64,000 nt of DNA from JAEUNJ01 sp052035955 (GTDB taxonomy: Bacteria > Pseudomonadota > Gammaproteobacteria > Burkholderiales > Rhodocyclaceae): positions 1 through 64,000 of the forward strand of contig JBPOHD010000029.1 in the NCBI GenBank assembly GCA_052035955.1, in the 5' to 3' direction. Made by a program: the position numbers and the translations under genes. Shown piece by piece: positions 47,859-55,728 of the stretch; positions within the stretch are counted from its first letter, which is position 1; each line of letters begins with the position of its first letter. The notes below the pieces were generated by a model. It was not told the DNA's origin. It made no database searches and saw only the letters and a list, made by a program, of their open reading frames with translations.

Positions 47859-49132
47859 GCCAGAACGAAGCCCTCTTCCAGCGCGCCCAGCGCACCATTC
47901 CGGGCGGGGTCAATTCCCCGGTCCGGGCCTTCCGTTCCGTCGGCGGCACGCCGCGCTTCTTCAGCCGCGGCGAGGGCGCCTGGGTCTGGGATGCCGACGG
48001 CAAACGCTACATCGACTACGTGGGATCCTGGGGCCCGCTGATCCTCGGCCATGCCGACCCGGACGTGGTCCGCGCAGTCCAGGAGGCCGCCGCCCGGGGC
48101 CTGTCCTTCGGTGCCCCGACGGAGGCCGAGGTCGAACTGGCGGAACTGCTGGTCCGCCTGGTGCCGAGCATGGAGATGGTCCGCCTGGTGTCCTCGGGGA
48201 CCGAGGCGACCATGAGCGCCATCCGGCTGGCCCGGGGCTACACGGGCCGCGACGCCATCGTCAAGTTCGAGGGCTGCTATCACGGCCACGCCGACAGCCT
48301 GCTGGTCAAGGCCGGCTCCGGCGCCCTGACCTTCGGCAACCCGTCCTCGGGCGGCGTCCCCGACGACTTCGCCAAGCACACCCTGGTCCTCGACTACAAC
48401 GACGCCCAGCAACTGGCCGACACCTTCGCCGCCCACGGCGACCGCATCGCCTGCGTGATCGTCGAGCCGGTGGCCGGCAACATGAACCTCATCGCACCGA
48501 AGGCGGAATTCCTGGCGGCCATGCGGGAACTCTGCACGCAGCACGGTGCCGTCCTGATCTTCGACGAAGTGATGACCGGCTTCCGGGTCGGGCCGGGCTC
48601 GGCCCAGGGTCTCTATGGCATCCGTCCCGACCTGTCCACCTTCGGCAAGGTGATCGGCGGCGGCATGCCCCTGGGGGCCTTCGGCGGCCGGCGCGACATC
48701 ATGGAGAAGATCGCCCCCCTCGGCCCCGTTTACCAGGCCGGCACGCTGTCGGGCAATCCCCTGTCCGTGGCCGCCGGCCTGGTCACCCTGGCCAAGGTCC
48801 AGGTCCCCGGCTTCCACGAGGCCCTGGCGGCCAAGACCACCCGCCTGGTCGATGGCCTGGCCGCCGCCGCCAAGGCGCGCGGCGTCGCCTTCTCCGCCCA
48901 GTCCGTCGGCGGCATGTTCGGCGTCTATTTTGCCGCCACGGCGCCGGCCTCCTACGCGGAAGTCATGAAGTGCGACAAGGAGGCCTTCAACCGCTTCTTC
49001 CACGCCATGCTGGAAAAGGGCGTCTACCTCGCGCCGTCGGCCTTCGAGGCCGGCTTCGTCTCGGCCGCCCACTCGGACGCCGACATTGCCGCCACGGTGG
49101 CCGCCGCCGAGGCTTGCCTGGGCTGCCCGTGA
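47855..49132 (+). CDS. hemL: Glutamate-1-semialdehyde 2,1-aminomutase
   Basis: Forms 5-aminolevulinate in the C5 heme pathway. A 425-residue PLP aminotransferase with RTIPGGVNSPVRAF at the N-terminus, the YVGSWGPLILGH block, FEGCYHGHAD, FDEVMTGFRV (cofactor Asp) and PLP-binding Lys265 in FGKVIGGGMPLGAFGG. Full length. It is the third gene in a chain of GTGA overlaps, with gdx following at once. Confidence 0.97.
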   Translation: MSQNEALFQRAQRTIPGGVNSPVRAFRSVGGTPRFFSRGEGAWVWDADGKRYIDYVGSWGPLILGHADPDVVRAVQEAAARGLSFGAPTEAEVELAELLVRLVPSMEMVRLVSSGTEATMSAIRLARGYTGRDAIVKFEGCYHGHADSLLVKAGSGALTFGNPSSGGVPDDFAKHTLVLDYNDAQQLADTFAAHGDRIACVIVEPVAGNMNLIAPKAEFLAAMRELCTQHGAVLIFDEVMTGFRVGPGSAQGLYGIRPDLSTFGKVIGGGMPLGAFGGRRDIMEKIAPLGPVYQAGTLSGNPLSVAAGLVTLAKVQVPGFHEALAAKTTRLVDGLAAAAKARGVAFSAQSVGGMFGVYFAATAPASYAEVMKCDKEAFNRFFHAMLEKGVYLAPSAFEAGFVSAAHSDADIAATVAAAEACLGCP

Positions 49133-49470
49133 GCGTCCTGCCGGCCGGCGCGGCCTGGCTGGTCCTGCTCCTGGCCGGCCTCTGCGAGGTCGGCTGGGCG
49201 ATCGGCCTGAAATACACCGAGGGCTTCTCGCGCCTGCTGCCCAGCGTCCTGACCCTGGCGGCGATGGTGGCCTCGGTCCTGCTCCTGGCCTGGTCCCTGA
49301 AGACCCTCCCGGTGGGAACGGCCTATGCGGTATGGACCGGCATAGGCGCGGTGGGCACGGCGATGCTCGGCATCTGGCTGTTCGATGAATCGAGGGAGGT
49401 GGCCCGCCTGGTCTGCATCGGGCTCATCGTGGCCGGCATCCTGGGGCTCAAGCTGGCGACCCCGGACTGA
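49129..49470 (+). CDS. gdx: Small multidrug resistance family exporter, Gdx/SugE type
   Basis: A 113-residue four-helix membrane protein that works as an antiparallel dimer. The substrate-binding Glu20 is in AGLCEVGWAIGLKYTEGFSR, and LPVGTAYAVWTGIGAVGTA is nearly identical to E. coli SugE, now known as the guanidinium exporter Gdx. It should exchange guanidinium for protons. The start is GTG 49129 overlapping the hemL stop. It ends 6 bp before the convergent mgtE stop. No guanidine riboswitch is possible here because the gene has no leader of its own. Confidence 0.9.
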   Translation: MSVLPAGAAWLVLLLAGLCEVGWAIGLKYTEGFSRLLPSVLTLAAMVASVLLLAWSLKTLPVGTAYAVWTGIGAVGTAMLGIWLFDESREVARLVCIGLIVAGILGLKLATPD

Positions 49471-49476
49471 CCAGGC

Positions 49477-50937
49477 TCAGAGCAGGAACAGGGTGGCGAG
49501 CCCGAGGAAGATGAAGAAACCGCCCGAATCGGTGACGGCCGTGATCATCACGGACGCGCCCATGGCCGGGTCGCGCCCCAGCCGCTGCAGCGTCATGGGG
49601 ATCGCGACGCCGACCGCCGCCGCCACCAGCAGGTTGAGGGTCATGGCGGCCGTCATCACGGCCCCCAGGCGGACGTCCTTGTAAAGCCACCAGGCGATCA
49701 GCCCCAGAAGCCCGCCCCAAAGGAGGCCGTTGACGACGGCAACGGCGGCCTCCTTCCGGTAAAGGCGGCGTTCCGAGTCGGTGCCCACCTGACCCAGCGC
49801 GATGGCGCGCACGATCATGGTGATGGTCTGGTTGCCCGAGTTGCCCCCGATGCCGGCCACGATGGGCATCAGGGCGGCCAGGGCGACCAGCTTCTCGATG
49901 GAGTTCTCGAAGGCGCCGATCACCCGGGAGGCGATGAAGGCCGTCACCAGGTTGATGGCCAGCCATTGCCAGCGGTTCTTCACCGAATCCCAGACCGAGG
50001 CGAAGATGTCCTCCTCTTCCCGCAGGCCGGCCTGGGCCAGCTGCTCGGCCTCCGCCTCCTCGCGGATGTAGTCGAGCACGGCATTCACCGTCACCCGCCC
50101 GACCAGCCTGCCCTCCGGGTCCGCCACCGGCGCCGAGACCAGGTCGTAGCGTTCGAAGGCCTGGGCGGCGTGGTCGGCATCGTCCTCCGGCTGGAGGCTC
50201 AGGGCATCGGTCTGCATCAGCGCCGAGACCTCGATCTCGGGGTCGTTCACCAGCAGCACGTCCAGGGGCAGGACGCCGCGCAGCTTCTCGTCCCGGTCCA
50301 CGACGAAGAGCTGGTCGGTCTGGTCGGGCAGTTCGTCGAAACGGCGCAGGTAACGAAGCACCACCTCCAGGCTGACGTCCTCGCGCACCGACACCAGGTC
50401 GAAGTCCATCAGGGCGCCGACCGAACCTTCCGGATAGGACATGGCCGCCCGCAGCTGTTCCCGATCCTCGGAGTCCAGGGAGCGGAACACGTCGTCGATG
50501 ACCTCGGAGGGCAGGTCCGGGGCCAGGTCGGCCAGTTCGTCGGCGTCGAGCTGTTCGGCCGCCGCCACCAGTTCCGCCGGCGCCATGGTCTCGATGAGCG
50601 ATTCCCGGACCGCATCGGAGACTTCCAGAAGGATCTCGCCGTCCCGGTCGGCCTTCACCAGGTCCCAGACCAGCAGGCGTTCGTCCAGGGGCAGGGCCTC
50701 GAGGATGTAGGCGATGTCCGCCGGGTGGAGATCCTCGAGCTTCTTCTGCAGTTCGACCAGGTGCTGCTTGTGCACCAGTCCCTCGACCAGGTCGTGGCGC
50801 GGCATGTCCTGGCGATGGACCAGGTTTTCCACCAGCTTGTGCCGAGACAGCACCTGCTGCACCTCCTTCAGGTGCTGCATCAGCTCGTCCTGGTCCTGGT
50901 GGCGGGCCTCTTCGCGGAGGTCCGGGTTCTCGTTCAT
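49477..50937 (-). CDS. mgtE: Magnesium transporter MgtE
   Basis: A 486-residue Mg2+ channel. An N-terminal acidic MgtE-N domain (to about residue 165, including LHPADIAYILEALP), two CBS domains (about 170-295) that sense cytoplasmic Mg2+, a plug helix, and five C-terminal membrane helices. These contain the selectivity-region motif PIVAGIGGNSGNQT and ITAVTDSGGFFIFLGLA. Full length. The N-terminus carries an extra charged stretch (about 35 residues) before the domain. Confidence 0.95.
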   Translation of the reverse strand: MNENPDLREEARHQDQDELMQHLKEVQQVLSRHKLVENLVHRQDMPRHDLVEGLVHKQHLVELQKKLEDLHPADIAYILEALPLDERLLVWDLVKADRDGEILLEVSDAVRESLIETMAPAELVAAAEQLDADELADLAPDLPSEVIDDVFRSLDSEDREQLRAAMSYPEGSVGALMDFDLVSVREDVSLEVVLRYLRRFDELPDQTDQLFVVDRDEKLRGVLPLDVLLVNDPEIEVSALMQTDALSLQPEDDADHAAQAFERYDLVSAPVADPEGRLVGRVTVNAVLDYIREEAEAEQLAQAGLREEEDIFASVWDSVKNRWQWLAINLVTAFIASRVIGAFENSIEKLVALAALMPIVAGIGGNSGNQTITMIVRAIALGQVGTDSERRLYRKEAAVAVVNGLLWGGLLGLIAWWLYKDVRLGAVMTAAMTLNLLVAAAVGVAIPMTLQRLGRDPAMGASVMITAVTDSGGFFIFLGLATLFLL

Positions 50938-51024
50938 GGCGGGTCCCGGCGGAATCCGGCATTCTAGGGGAATCGCCGGGCCCGGCGGCCGGCTTGCAGA
51001 CCGAAATTCCCGCCTTTCGACGCC

Positions 51025-51726
51025 TCAGGGAACGTCCGAGAAATGCATCCGGCCCAGCACGGCCGCGGTCCGCCCGTTGAGGTAGGGCGAATGGGGGTTG
51101 CGTTCGTAACGGCGCGGCGCCGGCAGCATCACGGCGAGGCGGGCCGCCTGCTCCGGGCCGAGTCCGGCGGCCGTCGTGCCGAAGTAGCGCCGGGCGGCCG
51201 CCTCGGCCCCGAACACGCCCTCGCCCCATTCCACGACGTTGAGATAGACCTCGAGGATGCGGCGCTTGTCCCAGAGCAGTTCCAGCCAGACGGTGATGAC
51301 CGCCTCCTGGGCCTTGCGCCAGGGGGTCTTGGAGGCGGACAGGAAGAGATTCTTGGCCAGTTGCTGCGAAATGGTGGAGCCACCGGCCACGACCTTGCCC
51401 TTCTTCTGGTTCTTCTCCAGGGCCTTCTGGATCCCTTCCCAGTCGAAGCCCTCGTGGTCCACGAACTTGTCGTCCTCGGCCGCCACGGCGGCCCGCTTGA
51501 GATGGACGGAAATGCGCTCGTAGGGCACCCACTCGCGCTTCAGTTCGGCCTTCGGGTTCTTCTCCCGCAATTCGTCGAGCCGCTGGGCCATGAAGGCCGT
51601 GGTGCCGGGATTGAACCACTTCCACCAGGCCACCCAGCCGAGGTACCAGCCCTGCCAGAGCAGGAAGGCGAGGACGAGGAAGGCCAGCAGCCGCTTCAGC
51701 AGGCGCGGCAGGCGCCCTCCCTCCAT
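51025..51726 (-). CDS. mtgA: Monofunctional peptidoglycan glycosyltransferase
   Basis: Polymerises lipid II glycan strands in the periplasm. One N-terminal membrane helix (LLAFLVLAFLLWQGWYLGWV) is followed by a GT51 domain with the catalytic Glu in VAAEDDKFVDHEGFDW and the motifs GGSTISQQLAKNLFLS and RKAQEAVITVWLE-like helix, KRRILEVYLNVVEWGEGVFG. I chose ATG 51726; a TTG at 51747 would add seven residues and lies closer to the aroE stop, so the start is uncertain. It follows aroE, a common pairing in betaproteobacteria. Confidence 0.9.
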   Translation of the reverse strand: MEGGRLPRLLKRLLAFLVLAFLLWQGWYLGWVAWWKWFNPGTTAFMAQRLDELREKNPKAELKREWVPYERISVHLKRAAVAAEDDKFVDHEGFDWEGIQKALEKNQKKGKVVAGGSTISQQLAKNLFLSASKTPWRKAQEAVITVWLELLWDKRRILEVYLNVVEWGEGVFGAEAAARRYFGTTAAGLGPEQAARLAVMLPAPRRYERNPHSPYLNGRTAAVLGRMHFSDVP

Positions 51727-51751
51727 CCGGCGAGCGGCGGCGGCCAAGGGC

Positions 51752-52579
51752 TCAGGCCCGGCGCAATTCGGCGATCACCGGCCCGGTCTCTGGCCGTCGC
51801 CCGCGCCAGACCAGGAAGGCCTCGGCCGCCTGCTCCACCAGCATTCCGAGACCGTCGCACACCCTGGCCCCGGCCCGCTGCGCCTGGTCCATGAAGGGCG
51901 TCCGCCGGCCATAGAGCATCTCGTAGGCCAGGCAGGAGGACGCGAAGATGCCCATCGGCAACGGCAACCGGGCATCCTGCAGGCCGGCGGAGGTGGCATT
52001 GATGACCAGGTCGTAGCGCTGTCCGGCCAGTTCCTGGAATCCGCCGCCCTGGGGCTTCACCGGCAGGGCGCAACCCGGCAGGCGGGCGAACTCGACGGCC
52101 AGGCGGGCGGCCCTTTCCGCCGAACGATTGGCGATGAAGAGTTCCTCGGGGCCTTCCAGCAGGAGCGGCAGGATCGCCCCGCGCGCCGCACCGCCGGCGC
52201 CGAGGAGCAGGATGCGGCGGCCGGCGATGTCGCAGCCCAGGTTCGACTTCAGGTCGCGGACCAGGCCGGCGCCGTCCGTGTTGTCGCCGAAGACGTCCTC
52301 GCCGTCGAAGGCGACGGTATTCACCGCGCCTGCCACTTCCGCCCTGGGAGTGCGGCGGGTCGCCAGGCGCCAGGCCTCTTCCTTGAAAGGCACGGTCACG
52401 TTGGCGCCCCGGCCGCCGGCAGCGGCGAAGGCCCGCAGGGTGGCTGCGAAGCCGTCCGGCGGCGCCAGGATGGCCTCGTAGCTGAGGTCCTCCCCGGTCT
52501 GCCGGGCGAACAGCGTATGGATGCGCGGCGACTTGCTGTGCGAGATCGGGTTGCCAAACACGGCGTAGCGGTCGGTCAT
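51752..52579 (-). CDS. aroE: Shikimate dehydrogenase
   Basis: Reduces 3-dehydroshikimate with NADPH in aromatic amino acid synthesis. 275 residues: YAVFGNPISHSKSPRIH (shikimate site), GANVTVPFKEEAW with the catalytic Lys, DNTDGAGLVRDL with Asp, and the NADP-binding LLLGAGGAARGAI. ATG 52579 gives the canonical MTDRYAVFGNP start; the open frame upstream is not family sequence. It lies 55 bp after the TonB-like gene. Confidence 0.96.
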   Translation of the reverse strand: MTDRYAVFGNPISHSKSPRIHTLFARQTGEDLSYEAILAPPDGFAATLRAFAAAGGRGANVTVPFKEEAWRLATRRTPRAEVAGAVNTVAFDGEDVFGDNTDGAGLVRDLKSNLGCDIAGRRILLLGAGGAARGAILPLLLEGPEELFIANRSAERAARLAVEFARLPGCALPVKPQGGGFQELAGQRYDLVINATSAGLQDARLPLPMGIFASSCLAYEMLYGRRTPFMDQAQRAGARVCDGLGMLVEQAAEAFLVWRGRRPETGPVIAELRRA

Positions 52580-52634
52580 GGCGGCGGAACGGATGGACTG
52601 GAAAGGGGAACTTCGCGCCGGGCGCGAAGGACGT

Positions 52635-53540
52635 TCAATTGGCCTGGAGCCTGTCGGAGGTGGTGAAGGTCCAGGTCCGGGTAATCTCGATGATGTCCGT
52701 ATCACGGGCGATGTCGGGGGGGAAGGGGGCATAGGGGGACGCCATCCGGACGATGCGTCGGGCGGCCTCGTCGAGCACCTTGTGTCCGGAACTGCGATCC
52801 ACCAGCACCTCCTGCACGTTGCCGTCGGCGCGGATGATCACCGACAGCAGCAGGCTGCCGTAGGCACGACCCTTGGCCGCCTCCGGATAGTTGAGGTTGC
52901 CGATGCGCTCCACCTTGAGGCGCCAGTCCTCGACATACTGGGCGAAGCGGTATTCCTCGACCCGAGCGCCGATGTTCTTCTTCCGCGGCCGCTTGTTGTA
53001 CTCGTCCACGCTACGGGCGATCTCGCCCTCGAGGCGGGCGATCATGCGGGCGCTGTTGGCCAGGTCGACCCCGGAGAGGTGGGGGGCCGCCGCCGGGCTA
53101 GGCTCGACCCGGTTGGCATCGGCGGCCACCTGCCGCTCGCTCTTCGCCTGGGTCATCACCTGCTGCTGCTGGCGTTCCAGTTCGGCCAGCCGTCGCTGGG
53201 CATCCACCAGTTCGTTCCCGTCCCGGGTCTGGGCCGAGACCGGCAGGGGCGTCTTCGCCCGCCGGTTCTCGTCGGTATTGCCGCCGCCGTCCAGGTTGGT
53301 CTGGGCCTTGGCCTGGGCCTGGCCTTTGGGCGGCTTGCGGGCGCTCTTGCTGTTGACCAGGATCACGTCCAGGGCCTGCTCCTTGACCCTGGACAGGGCA
53401 TCCGGGAACCGGAACTGGATGGAAAGGAGCAATACGTGCAGGGCGACGGAAATCGCCAGCGCGATGGTCAGATTGCGTTGGGAGACGGAGAATTCGGCGG
53501 GGCCGGGGTTCGGCACGCCGGGGAACGCCAGGCGGGGCAT
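52635..53540 (-). CDS. TonB-family energy transducer-like protein
   Basis: A 301-residue protein with one N-terminal membrane helix (LTIALAISVALHVLLLSIQF, about residues 25-44), a charged periplasmic linker with a coiled-coil stretch (LVDAQRRLAELERQQQQVMT) and a C-terminal TonB domain (YAQ-like VEDWRLKVERIGNLNYP, GSLLLSVIIRADGNVQEV). TonB proteins pass proton-motive energy to outer-membrane receptors, but no exbB, exbD or receptor gene is present here. Betaproteobacteria often carry this form next to aroE and an RNB nuclease. The linker is richer in Gln/Lys than in Pro, so its true role may differ from siderophore uptake. Confidence 0.82.
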   Translation of the reverse strand: MPRLAFPGVPNPGPAEFSVSQRNLTIALAISVALHVLLLSIQFRFPDALSRVKEQALDVILVNSKSARKPPKGQAQAKAQTNLDGGGNTDENRRAKTPLPVSAQTRDGNELVDAQRRLAELERQQQQVMTQAKSERQVAADANRVEPSPAAAPHLSGVDLANSARMIARLEGEIARSVDEYNKRPRKKNIGARVEEYRFAQYVEDWRLKVERIGNLNYPEAAKGRAYGSLLLSVIIRADGNVQEVLVDRSSGHKVLDEAARRIVRMASPYAPFPPDIARDTDIIEITRTWTFTTSDRLQAN

Positions 53541-53551
53541 GGGCCCCGATT

Positions 53552-55456
53552 TTACTCTCCGGCCCCCTCGTCCCCTAAAGCCCCATCAGGACCATCCGGG
53601 GCCAGCAATTCGAGGAATCGGGCCCGTCCCTCGGCGGCCAGGAGATCGATGGCATCGATGGCCAGGCGGATGCGGGCGCCGCGATCCGCCACCGGCAGGG
53701 AGTGGATCTTCAGCACCAGCGGCACCGGATCCAGGCGCACCAGTTCCTCGCGCAGCACATGGGCCACGGTTTCCCCGATGCCCTCCTGGGCCAGCCAGCG
53801 CAGGCACCAGTAACGCTCCATGCCGCGCTGGAATTCGGCGTAGGCGGCGTAGGTCAGCTCGAAATCCCTCAGGACGGCGAGGAAATCCGCCGACTTGGCC
53901 GTGTAAGGGGCCGTCCGTCCTTCCAGGTGGGCGAGCAGCTGCCATTGATTCACCAGGTCCACATGCCGGCGCAGGGGCGAGGAGGCCCAGGCGTAACACT
54001 CGACGCCGAGTCCCTCGTGGGGGGCGGCCACCGTGGTCATCCGGGTCTTGCCGGTCGTCTGGGACCGGTAGAGGGCGGCCACGCCGGCATCCCGCAACTG
54101 GGCGCCCCAGGTGGCGTTGGCGACGATCATCAGTTCCGCCACCAGGGTGTCGAGGGGCGATCCGCGGGGCCGCTCCTCGATGGCGATGCGGCCGGCGCCA
54201 CAGGCCGTCGTCTGCTCCCAGTCCACCCGGTAGGCGTAGTCCTTGCGGTTCTGCTGGCCGGTGGCGCCCCGGCCTGCCTCGAGCACGGTGGCCAGTTCCC
54301 ACAGGCGCTTCAGTTCGTCGCGGAAAGGGAAATCGGCCAGGCCCGCGGCCAGGGTTTCGGCGTTGAACAGGGGCTCCACGTCGTGGTGGCGCAGGTTGGC
54401 GACGATGGGCACCCGCTCGATCCGGGTCTCCCGGGAGAGGATGCGCAGGTCGGGCGCCACCTCCAGGTAAAGCGAAACGGCCGGCACTTCCCGGCCGGCC
54501 GCCAGGGTGAAGCGCTCCACCACCGCCTCCGGCAGCATGGTGATCTTGCGGCCGGGCATATAGACGGTGGACAGCCGGTCGCGGGCAATCCGGCCGAGGT
54601 CGCTCTCCGGCCCGAAGGCGAGGCCGGGGGCGGCGATGTGGATGCCCACCCGCATGCCGCCGTCGTCGCGAAAACGGACCGAGAAGGCGTCGTCGATCTC
54701 CGTGGTCTGGGCATCGTCGATGGAAAAGGCGCCGGTGTCCGCGAGGGCAAGGCCGGCGGGCTCGGCGGGCTCCCCGTGGGCCGGAAAATCCGTCCCCTTC
54801 GGGAAGAACTCGAACAGGAAGCGGCCCAGGTGGTATTGGTGGGTGTCGGGCAAGGCCCCGCAGCGGGCAAGCAGTTGCGGCGCGGCCAGGCCGGTCTCGG
54901 CGCAGGCGGCTTCCAGGGCCTTGGTCTCGATGCGGTTGCGATCTGGCTTGTAGAGCAGTTCGCGCAGCAGGGGCTGGAACTCCGGCGGCAGGGTGCCGGC
55001 CGCCAGTTCCCCGGCCATCCGTTCCATGGCCGCCGCCTGCAGGCGCTTCTTCTCCAGGCCGGCCAGGGCCGCCTTGAGGATGTCCGGCGGCGCCTTGCGG
55101 AAGCGGCCGCGTCCCTTGCGATGGAAGTACATGGGCGCCGAATGCAGGCGCAACAGGACCGCCGCCGCCTCCACCGGAGTCGGCGCGCGGCCCGCGTATT
55201 CCCGGGCCAGATCCTCGAAGGCGAACTCCTCGTCGCCGCTGACCTCCCAGAGGAAGTCCGTGTCCATGCCCTCGGCATCCGACTCGGCGCGCTCGATCAG
55301 TTCGCCCGGCGCCGGAGCCTCGAAGCGCAGCAGCACGTTGGCGGCCTTCACCTTGGAGCGCTTGCCCGACGGCAGTTCCACCTGCAGCGAGGCGTTGTTG
55401 TCGGCGAGGACGACGCCGGCCTTGAAGGCACCGTCTTCCTCGAAGAGGACGTTCAT
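53552..55456 (-). CDS. RNB-domain exoribonuclease (RNase II family)
   Basis: A 634-residue 3'-5' exoribonuclease. The catalytic RNB core has the metal-binding acids in FSIDDAQTTEIDDAFSV (about residues 245-262), with GRKITMLPEAVVERFTL and ELMIVANATWGAQL further on and YAWASSPLRRHVDLVNQWQL (substrate Tyr/Arg). The N-terminus is a divergent domain instead of the usual cold-shock pair. The C-terminal S1 domain is short or absent. This matches the RNase II-like group of betaproteobacteria rather than RNase R (about 800 residues). ATG 55456; a TATAAT box lies 33 bp upstream. Confidence 0.9.
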   Translation of the reverse strand: MNVLFEEDGAFKAGVVLADNNASLQVELPSGKRSKVKAANVLLRFEAPAPGELIERAESDAEGMDTDFLWEVSGDEEFAFEDLAREYAGRAPTPVEAAAVLLRLHSAPMYFHRKGRGRFRKAPPDILKAALAGLEKKRLQAAAMERMAGELAAGTLPPEFQPLLRELLYKPDRNRIETKALEAACAETGLAAPQLLARCGALPDTHQYHLGRFLFEFFPKGTDFPAHGEPAEPAGLALADTGAFSIDDAQTTEIDDAFSVRFRDDGGMRVGIHIAAPGLAFGPESDLGRIARDRLSTVYMPGRKITMLPEAVVERFTLAAGREVPAVSLYLEVAPDLRILSRETRIERVPIVANLRHHDVEPLFNAETLAAGLADFPFRDELKRLWELATVLEAGRGATGQQNRKDYAYRVDWEQTTACGAGRIAIEERPRGSPLDTLVAELMIVANATWGAQLRDAGVAALYRSQTTGKTRMTTVAAPHEGLGVECYAWASSPLRRHVDLVNQWQLLAHLEGRTAPYTAKSADFLAVLRDFELTYAAYAEFQRGMERYWCLRWLAQEGIGETVAHVLREELVRLDPVPLVLKIHSLPVADRGARIRLAIDAIDLLAAEGRARFLELLAPDGPDGALGDEGAGE

Positions 55457-55488
55457 GGGAGCGAGGGGAGCGAGGGAAAGGGGCGCGG

Positions 55489-55494
55489 ATTATA
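55489..55494 (-). promoter_or_regulatory. Possible -10 box for the RNB nuclease gene
   Basis: On the minus strand, GCGCTATAATCCGCG contains a perfect TATAAT about 33 bp before the ATG. No convincing -35 is found 16-18 bp further upstream, so the call is weak. Confidence 0.4.
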
Positions 55495-55535
55495 GCGCGC
55501 GACCCGGAACGCCCCGGCCCGGTGCGGGGCCGGGC

Positions 55536-55580
55536 GCACCAAGGGAGTGCAGCCCCGACTTGGGGCGCACCAAAGGGTGC
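55536..55580 (+). promoter_or_regulatory. Two NtrC-like binding dyads upstream of the cyanate operon
   Basis: GCACC-AAGGGA-GTGC (55536-55550) and GCACC-AAAG-GGTGC (55567-55580) resemble the NtrC consensus GCACYN4TGGTGC; the second is one base short. They lie 31 bp apart, about three helical turns, and 60-110 bp upstream of the sigma-54 element, the normal geometry for an enhancer pair. Confidence 0.5.
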
Positions 55581-55642
55581 CGCGAAAGCTCCTCCGAACG
55601 CCGGACCCCGGCCGGAACCGGCCTTTTTCGCGGCAATTGCCC

Positions 55643-55658
55643 TGGCCCGGTTGTTGCT
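55643..55658 (+). promoter_or_regulatory. Sigma-54 promoter of the cyanate operon
   Basis: TGGCCCGGTTGTTGCT fits the -24/-12 consensus TGGCACG-N4-TTGCW with one mismatch (C for A) and exact GG-N10-GC spacing. Transcription would start near 55669, about 60 bp before the cynA ATG. Confidence 0.7.
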
Positions 55659-55728
55659 GAATGGGTTCTGCGAAGGTCTGCGGCGCCCTGCCCGTCGGCC
55701 CCGACCCCATCAGCCCAAGGAGAACGGC

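Noticed and set aside
49471..49476. Terminator between gdx and mgtE
   Set aside because: The 6-bp gap cannot hold one; the region is simply two convergent ends.
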